From assembly GCF_001039355.2 (NCBI RefSeq), contig NW_019775577.1, positions 7,225 to 49,449 on the forward strand: 42,225 bases of DNA, read 5' to 3'. Below, piece by piece: positions 39,001-42,225 of the stretch (positions are counted from its first letter, which is position 1; every line of letters begins with the position of its first letter). The DNA is from Lingula anatina (taxonomy: Eukaryota; Brachiopoda; Lingulata; Lingulida; Lingulidae). The translations under genes and the position numbers were made by a program. Below the pieces are notes generated by a model, which made no database searches, was not told the DNA's origin, and saw only the letters and a program-made list of their open reading frames with translations.

Positions 39001-40866
39001 AATCTTTTGCAAATTTATTATTTTTTTCAATAAGAAAAATGACTATAGTCATTTAATAAAGGGTCGCTAGATGAAAATTAAATTTCAATCTGCTATAGAA
39101 AATTGTTAAAAACAGAAATGCATTAATCTTTAAATAGTGAAGTAATCATGCATGTAGCTGTTGTAAATTAACTTGAATGTTGGATTCCTTCATGTATCCA
39201 ATGAAAAATAAAATATACATATATAAACAATGAGGTGCCTTCAATTGTAAATAAACATGCAGTAACTGTTGCAATTTAACTTGCATTGGCTTTTTCTGAA
39301 AAAAAAAAAGATAATGATGTATTTAAAAAAGTTAATTCTATATATTCAAAAATATTTTTGCACAACCTAACTTAAATTATGTAAATAAACGTGCAGTAAC
39401 TGTTGTAAACTTGTATGATAATTGTAGATATAAGACTATGAAGAAAACATATAGATAGATAGATAGATAGATAGAGGGGCAACTCTTCCATTCTAACTGA
39501 CTAAATGTCAGTTCAATGTCAGTTCAATGCCTGCAGCTCACTAGTCGATAAAAAAATGACACTGGCCCAACATCAGGTTAAAGTTTAAAAAAATGACATT
39601 GGCCCAGCGTTGGTCCTACATCGGATCAACGTCAAAAAAATGATGTTGGCCCGACGTTGGTCCTTCATCGGATCAACAACAACAAAAAAAAATTATGTTG
39701 GCCCTACGTTGGCCCAACGTTGGCCCTACATCGGATCAACGTAACAAAAATGACGTTGGCCCGACGTTGGCCCAACGATGGCAGGCCAACGTCAACAGTG
39801 CAAGCGTTGGCCCAACGTTGGCCCGATGGCGGCATGCCAATGCCGACCAAGTGCCAACGGTGCCGACGTTGGCCCAACGTCATCTTGCTATCTGGGATAT
39901 TAACACCATCATTTATTTCCTAAGACTGAGCTCTTTCACAATCAAGGATATAATTTCGAATGTTTATGTTCTTTGTCATAATATTTGTAAGCATATGTGT
40001 TACCTCAACCTGTGATCAATTAAGAATATGTACATTGGATATCAGGAGCAATTTTTTATATTGTTCCTACCTCTCTCAGCTAACGCCATCAGGAAAAAAC
40101 CACCAGAACACAGGAATCTTAAATAAAATACAAGAATTATAACCAAACTATTCTATTGATCTCCAAATTACAATACATCGTAAGAAATTAGCATTCTATT
40201 TGGCCATCACACCTGTCAACTTCTTTCGAAGGCATAACATCGATGTACCCGTAAAACGATTTACAGCTGATTTTATCAATTCTCTCTTTTTTGTACTCAT
40301 AGATGGAGGTTACTACGAAACACAGTGGAGTGGTAATAATTCTGATTTTAGCTGTGGTTGAAATAGCTATTACATTACGTTCGTACATTTGTAGTACAAC
40401 GTGGAGAGAGTGTGAAGACAACGGATAAAATCTTCACGCTATAACACCACAGTCACCTTAAACATATGACAGCTGTATAGTAATGTACTTACATGGATAG
40501 GATCCTCACGCAAACTGTACCACAGTGATCATAGATATACCCCAACACGGGAAGAGACACTAAGCAGATAAGAGCAACAGTGTAAACTAGATTTAGCATC
40601 TCTTCCTGCTCAGTACACTTTTGAACCTGATCTGCATCCTGATCTTCTGTGCAATTCCCCAGAACACTACAGGCATGTTCTACCGTGTTAATACTAGCAT
40701 TGACTTTGGGATCAAAGTGACAACGGGAGAAGTAAAATTGTTCCTCAATGAAAATATACACGTATGCTGGCCATCCGAATAACGTACATGCGTAAACGGC
40801 AGCTTCTAAGATTCCAAGGGCGGCGCAGAATAATTTCCAACACGTAGTGCGTGCCATGTCGTCCAT
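22013..40866 (-). CDS. SLC43A3-like 12-TM solute carrier, gene G2 (8 coding exons, 13.3-kb intron 2)
   Basis: Exons in order: 40493..40866, 40071..40117, 26599..26768, 25534..26254, 25260..25367, 24428..24596, 24183..24306, 22013..22201. The lengths sum to 1902 nt, giving 633 aa plus TGA, with all phases matching G1. Exon 4 is 27 nt longer than in G1, adding 9 residues to the cytosolic loop. Exons 4-7 are partly repeated at 22474..24139, which I attribute to unmerged contig overlap around the N at 24140, so only one set should belong to the gene. Intron 2 spans 26769..40070 and encloses the candidate transposon described separately. Exon 1 is a mosaic: its first part matches G1 and its second part and following intron match G3. 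Function is inferred from the SLC43 family: facilitated transport of amino acids or nucleobases at the plasma membrane. The joining of exons 1-2 to exons 3-8 across 13 kb is inferred from phase and order and would need RNA evidence. Confidence 0.78.
22474..24139 (-). other. Second set of G2 exons 4(partial)-7, probable assembly duplicate
   Basis: Exons at 22474..22597, 22719..22887, 23551..23658 and a truncated exon 4 at 23825..24139 repeat those at 24183..25848 with a constant offset of 1709 bases. Introns are repeated as well. By eye the first roughly 1.4 kb look identical; about eight substitutions cluster in the last 260 bases before the N at 24140, as expected at a low-quality contig end. 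If this were biological, G2 would have duplicated TM7-TM11, which would break the 12-TM plan. Confidence 0.85.
27548..27915. repeat. Left GC-rich palindromic subterminal array
   Basis: A run of degenerate TTGGCCCGACGTCGGCCCAA-like palindromes with CGATGGTGGGCC variants. Part of it is a direct tandem duplication of period 113 bases: the ttttgccgac cagctgacg block starts at 27661 and again near 27774. Open frames across it come only from its low stop-codon content. It adjoins the 16-bp terminal motif at 27532. Confidence 0.75.
28500..31400 (-). pseudogene. DUF4806-type gene, multi-exon, decayed
   Basis: Recognisable pieces in minus-strand order: 31202..31400 (first exon, MAFLLVEFADDCDIAIVSHK, with the WPP motif typical of the family N-terminus, GTGAGC donor); 30953..31064 (DYDKVRRKLNVAQYESD, basic tail SKRKKR); 29739..29890 (acidic SESESD, then PTITKTDRTQKR); about 29282..29510 (coiled-coil EEVKEQVKVN, then FPLKTTNALIDFENSL); about 28870..29048 (the DUF4806 core GGGNPTGTTRNILLHIMTNEVAT); and about 28500..28627 (TDAEITETIKKWFRTAGDRE, then GRKRR). 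Lesions are a TAA at 31000..31002, a TGA at 28529..28531 where the family has Gly, a frameshift near the end of the core, and an 18-nt A run (plus-strand T, 29404..29421) that is one base out of frame. Such proteins are found beside transposase-domain genes in invertebrate genomes; their molecular role is unknown to me. Confidence 0.68.
31796..31878. repeat. Poly-A followed by (AT)n microsatellite
   Basis: About 26 A residues followed by about 28 AT units, in the interval between the DUF4806 and transposase-domain pseudogenes. Long tyrosine/isoleucine open frames across it are artefacts of the repeat. Confidence 0.9.
32107..33400 (-). pseudogene. tnp2-like 'transposase domain' gene, frameshifted and internally deleted
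   Basis: The N-terminal part (about 32960..33400) has SVRRRIKKG, an acidic Ser-rich linker with two similar SLSEN blocks, and LKEWAIRNKIPDHSLGELLK followed by HPQLPKDPRTL. After an A-rich frameshift near 32955 the next frame gives GGQYFYFGIVNSI, INIDGLPLFKS-type sequence, FWPLVGKI, and SKPNNLDDYLQDFIDE. A third frame gives ICDTPARAFMKNIK and FSGYHGC, the start of a zinc-binding segment. This runs straight into INELLVVFVQQLMQMYGQE, YNVHGLTHL and FGSLDNISAFPFENYLQKLK, which are C-terminal in intact relatives; I infer that several hundred central residues are missing. Intact relatives resemble Transposase_21/tnp2-type transposases, so the ancestral role was probably DNA cut-and-paste. It lies upstream of and in the same direction as the DUF4806 gene. 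Confidence 0.72.
34373..34591. mobile_element. 219-bp MITE with perfect 35-bp inverted ends
   Basis: Arms at 34373..34407 and 34557..34591 are exact reverse complements beginning CCCCCTTTACACTGGACGG. The flanks read TAATA on the left and CTTAA on the right; a TWA-type target duplication, as in PIF/Harbinger, is possible but not exact. The open frame crossing it is not a gene. Confidence 0.75.
34944..35169. mobile_element. PIF/Harbinger-like MITE, imperfect ends
   Basis: The left end (about 34951..34980) contains TTTAGATCGATCCAGGGA and the right end (about 35131..35165) contains CAGGGATAGATCGATCTAAA, in inverted orientation. TTA directly flanks both ends (34941..34943 and 35170..35172), the target size of PIF/Harbinger elements. 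A second hairpin, ATCAAGTGAGACCC near 35114 against GGGGTCTTACTTGAT near 35164, overlaps the right end and blurs the boundary. Confidence 0.5.
35180..38029. other. Interior right part of the candidate transposon
   Basis: AT-rich with homopolymers at about 37193..37211, 37311..37318 and 37403..37420 and the AT tract above. No open frame has recognisable homology. A 152-codon minus-strand frame ending at 37684 contains one hydrophobic stretch but nothing I can identify. Confidence 0.4.
35949..36022. repeat. (AT)n microsatellite
   Basis: About 37 uninterrupted AT units. The open frame spanning it has no other support. Confidence 0.9.
39560..39882. repeat. Right GC-rich palindromic subterminal array (G2 copy)
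   Basis: Blocks of ACGTTGGCCCAACGTTGGCC alternate with CATCGGATCAACGT spacers and A-rich stretches, becoming denser towards the terminal motif at 39883..39898. Orientation is inverted relative to the array at 27548..27915, as expected for two ends of one element. Confidence 0.75.
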
Positions 40867-41467
40867 CCCTTATGGTTTAACCAGGAATAGGCCGGAGTTA
40901 AGTAAAGTGAATAGTGTCTCAGGTATATCTACACGAGAAAATTACTGCAATTTGGTGTAATAGCCATTGGTAATCGAGTCATACCTGTGTTAAGATTTTA
41001 AAAACCGAACGTGGTATAAGGGATGACGTAATACGTGTTTATTTTCAGATTAATGATTGTTCTCATACCTGTTCAATGTAGGTCTATAGTGAATAAAACA
41101 TTTATTTCAGCTGTTTACCCTTGTCGGTAATTTAACACTGCCTGTATCACACAAAAGAAGCAGTCCATATCAACCATACAAAACTGAGGATCCCATTCGG
41201 GGGGAGGGGTTGATTATCACAGTTAACTAGAAATAGGATGGCCAATTCACAAATCGTATAAATAAATAAAGCTATGTATATAAGTAAGTCGAAAAAAAAA
41301 CAGTATTCAAGAGTAAGAGGTACGGGGTGCCTCACGGATCACGTGGTGACTAAATAATATGAACGTTTGTCAGGAGAAAAAGCAGCTTTCACTGCTAACG
41401 AAAATACCCAGTGAGACCTTCAGAAATGAAATATAAATAGAAATGATATGAATATGCAACGAGTACA

Positions 41468-41514
<47 letters not shown>

Positions 41515-42225
41515 GCACACACACACACACACACCATATAGAACAGGGCAAAAGCACTTACATCTGCGGCAGTATCAATAAAGGACAAACCAACATAATG
41601 TTCTAAATTTGGCTGCTGCATTTATTGTAATGTCTCTCTAAAAAGAAATGTGAATAGTACATGAAACAGAATTTTAATTGAAGAATCTACACGTTTTATT
41701 GTCAATTTATTCCAAGTTTGTCTTTAATCTATTTAGACGGAGAGAAATATAGGCAAATTTAGTATAAGGAAGACAAAGCATTACTCGCGTTAAACGTATA
41801 TATAATATTACTCTGTTGTAATGTACTCAAAACATACATAGATAAGTTTCTCACATAAACTGTCCCAAAATGATCATGAATGAAACCCAGTATTAAGAGA
41901 GCCACCAAACTGACCGTGTAAACTATTTTTTCAGCATCTCTTCCTGCTCAGTGCACTTTTGAACGAGGCTGTCTGCGGTCGTTTCTTGTGAAGCGTACAC
42001 GCATGGCCCGCGATGTTAATGCATTGGCTCTAGAACCAAAATGACATCGGGAATACATGTAATACAATCTTTCCTCTACGAAAATATACACATATACTGG
42101 CCATTCAATAACATAGAAGAGAAGACTGAAACCCATAAATTTTCTGCAACACGGAACCTCAGTTTTGTTACATCCGTATTTGACATGCAGTTATGACATA
42201 CATCATACTTTGAACGTTTCTAAAA
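40867..42225. repeat. Near-identical 5' flank shared with 12253..13594
   Basis: The flank upstream of G2 exon 1 follows that of G1 with roughly 98% identity by eye, including the CT/CA microsatellite (different length) and the degenerate exon 1. The G3 flank (19007..19600) is clearly more diverged. It probably contains the promoter, but I see no distinct element. Confidence 0.85.
41839..42160 (-). pseudogene. Second copy of the degenerate SLC43 exon 1 relic
   Basis: This is nearly base-for-base the same as 13208..13529, including the frameshifts and the decayed donor, and sits at the same distance upstream of G2 exon 1 as the other does of G1 exon 1. It was therefore copied together with the 5' flank of the gene and was already dead at that time. 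Confidence 0.72.

Larger units (their letters stand above)
27532..39898. mobile_element. Candidate 12.4-kb two-gene DNA transposon in G2 intron 2 (decayed)
   Basis: The left end at 27532..27547 reads ATCCCAGATAGCAAGA, and the exact reverse complement closes the unit at 39883..39898. Just inside both ends are several hundred bases of GC-rich GGCCCAACGTTGGCC-like repeats, very unlike the AT-rich surroundings. Inside lie a DUF4806-type gene and a tnp2-like transposase-domain gene, both on the minus strand and both broken. Two MITE-like elements are also present. No clear target duplication is visible; at most AT flanks both ends. Known CACTA elements start with CACTA/G, so the superfamily is left open. 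It is possible that the two terminal repeats belong to separate small elements and that the genes lie between them by chance. Confidence 0.55.

Overview
This is animal nuclear DNA: AT-rich, with short coding islands bounded by GT-AG introns, many microsatellites and several decayed DNA transposons. Nothing in it is bacterial. The best guess for the host is a marine invertebrate, probably a mollusc or other lophotrochozoan. That rests on the gene families seen (SLC43 transporters, a DUF4806 gene, a secreted coiled-coil protein whose start resembles molluscan genes) and is inference only.

The main content is a tandem array of SLC43A3-like 12-TM transporter genes on the minus strand. Gene G1 (5210..12252) can be assembled as eight exons that stay in frame throughout, giving 624 aa. 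Gene G2 (22013..40866) has the same eight-exon plan, giving about 633 aa, but its second intron is about 13.3 kb. Two further copies show only their 5' ends: G0 (exon 1 at 811..1175, running off the left edge) and G3 (exons 1-2 at 18191..19006). Pseudo-exons at 13208..13529, 21010..21182 and 41839..42160 record older copies of the array.

The large intron 2 of G2 holds the most interesting object. A 16-bp inverted terminal motif at 27532 and 39898 encloses 12.37 kb. Both ends abut arrays of palindromic GGCCCAACGTTGGCC-type repeats. Inside are two decayed minus-strand genes: a multi-exon DUF4806-type gene (28500..31400) and a tnp2-like 'transposase domain' gene (32107..33400). I read this as a candidate large two-gene DNA transposon, now broken. 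The 16.1-18.0 kb segment carries the right part of a second copy in the matching intron of G3.

Smaller mobile elements include a hAT-like MITE with an 8-bp target duplication (554..727), a 2.3-kb foldback element built on a 186-bp unit (1848..4110), a pair of outward-facing Tc1 relics (9340..10440), and TIR elements at 11467..11849, 21701..21931, 34373..34591 and 34944..35169. Paralogous empty sites inside the array support at least two of these insertions.

The window is a draft scaffold. Single Ns at 10818, 16115 and 24140 mark contig joins. Two of the three are flanked by direct duplications (167 bp and about 1.7 kb) that look like unmerged contig overlaps, so G2 exons 4-7 appear twice by artefact. 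A plus-strand first coding exon of an unrelated secreted protein lies at 15553..15784, and the rest of it is not seen before the N at 16115.
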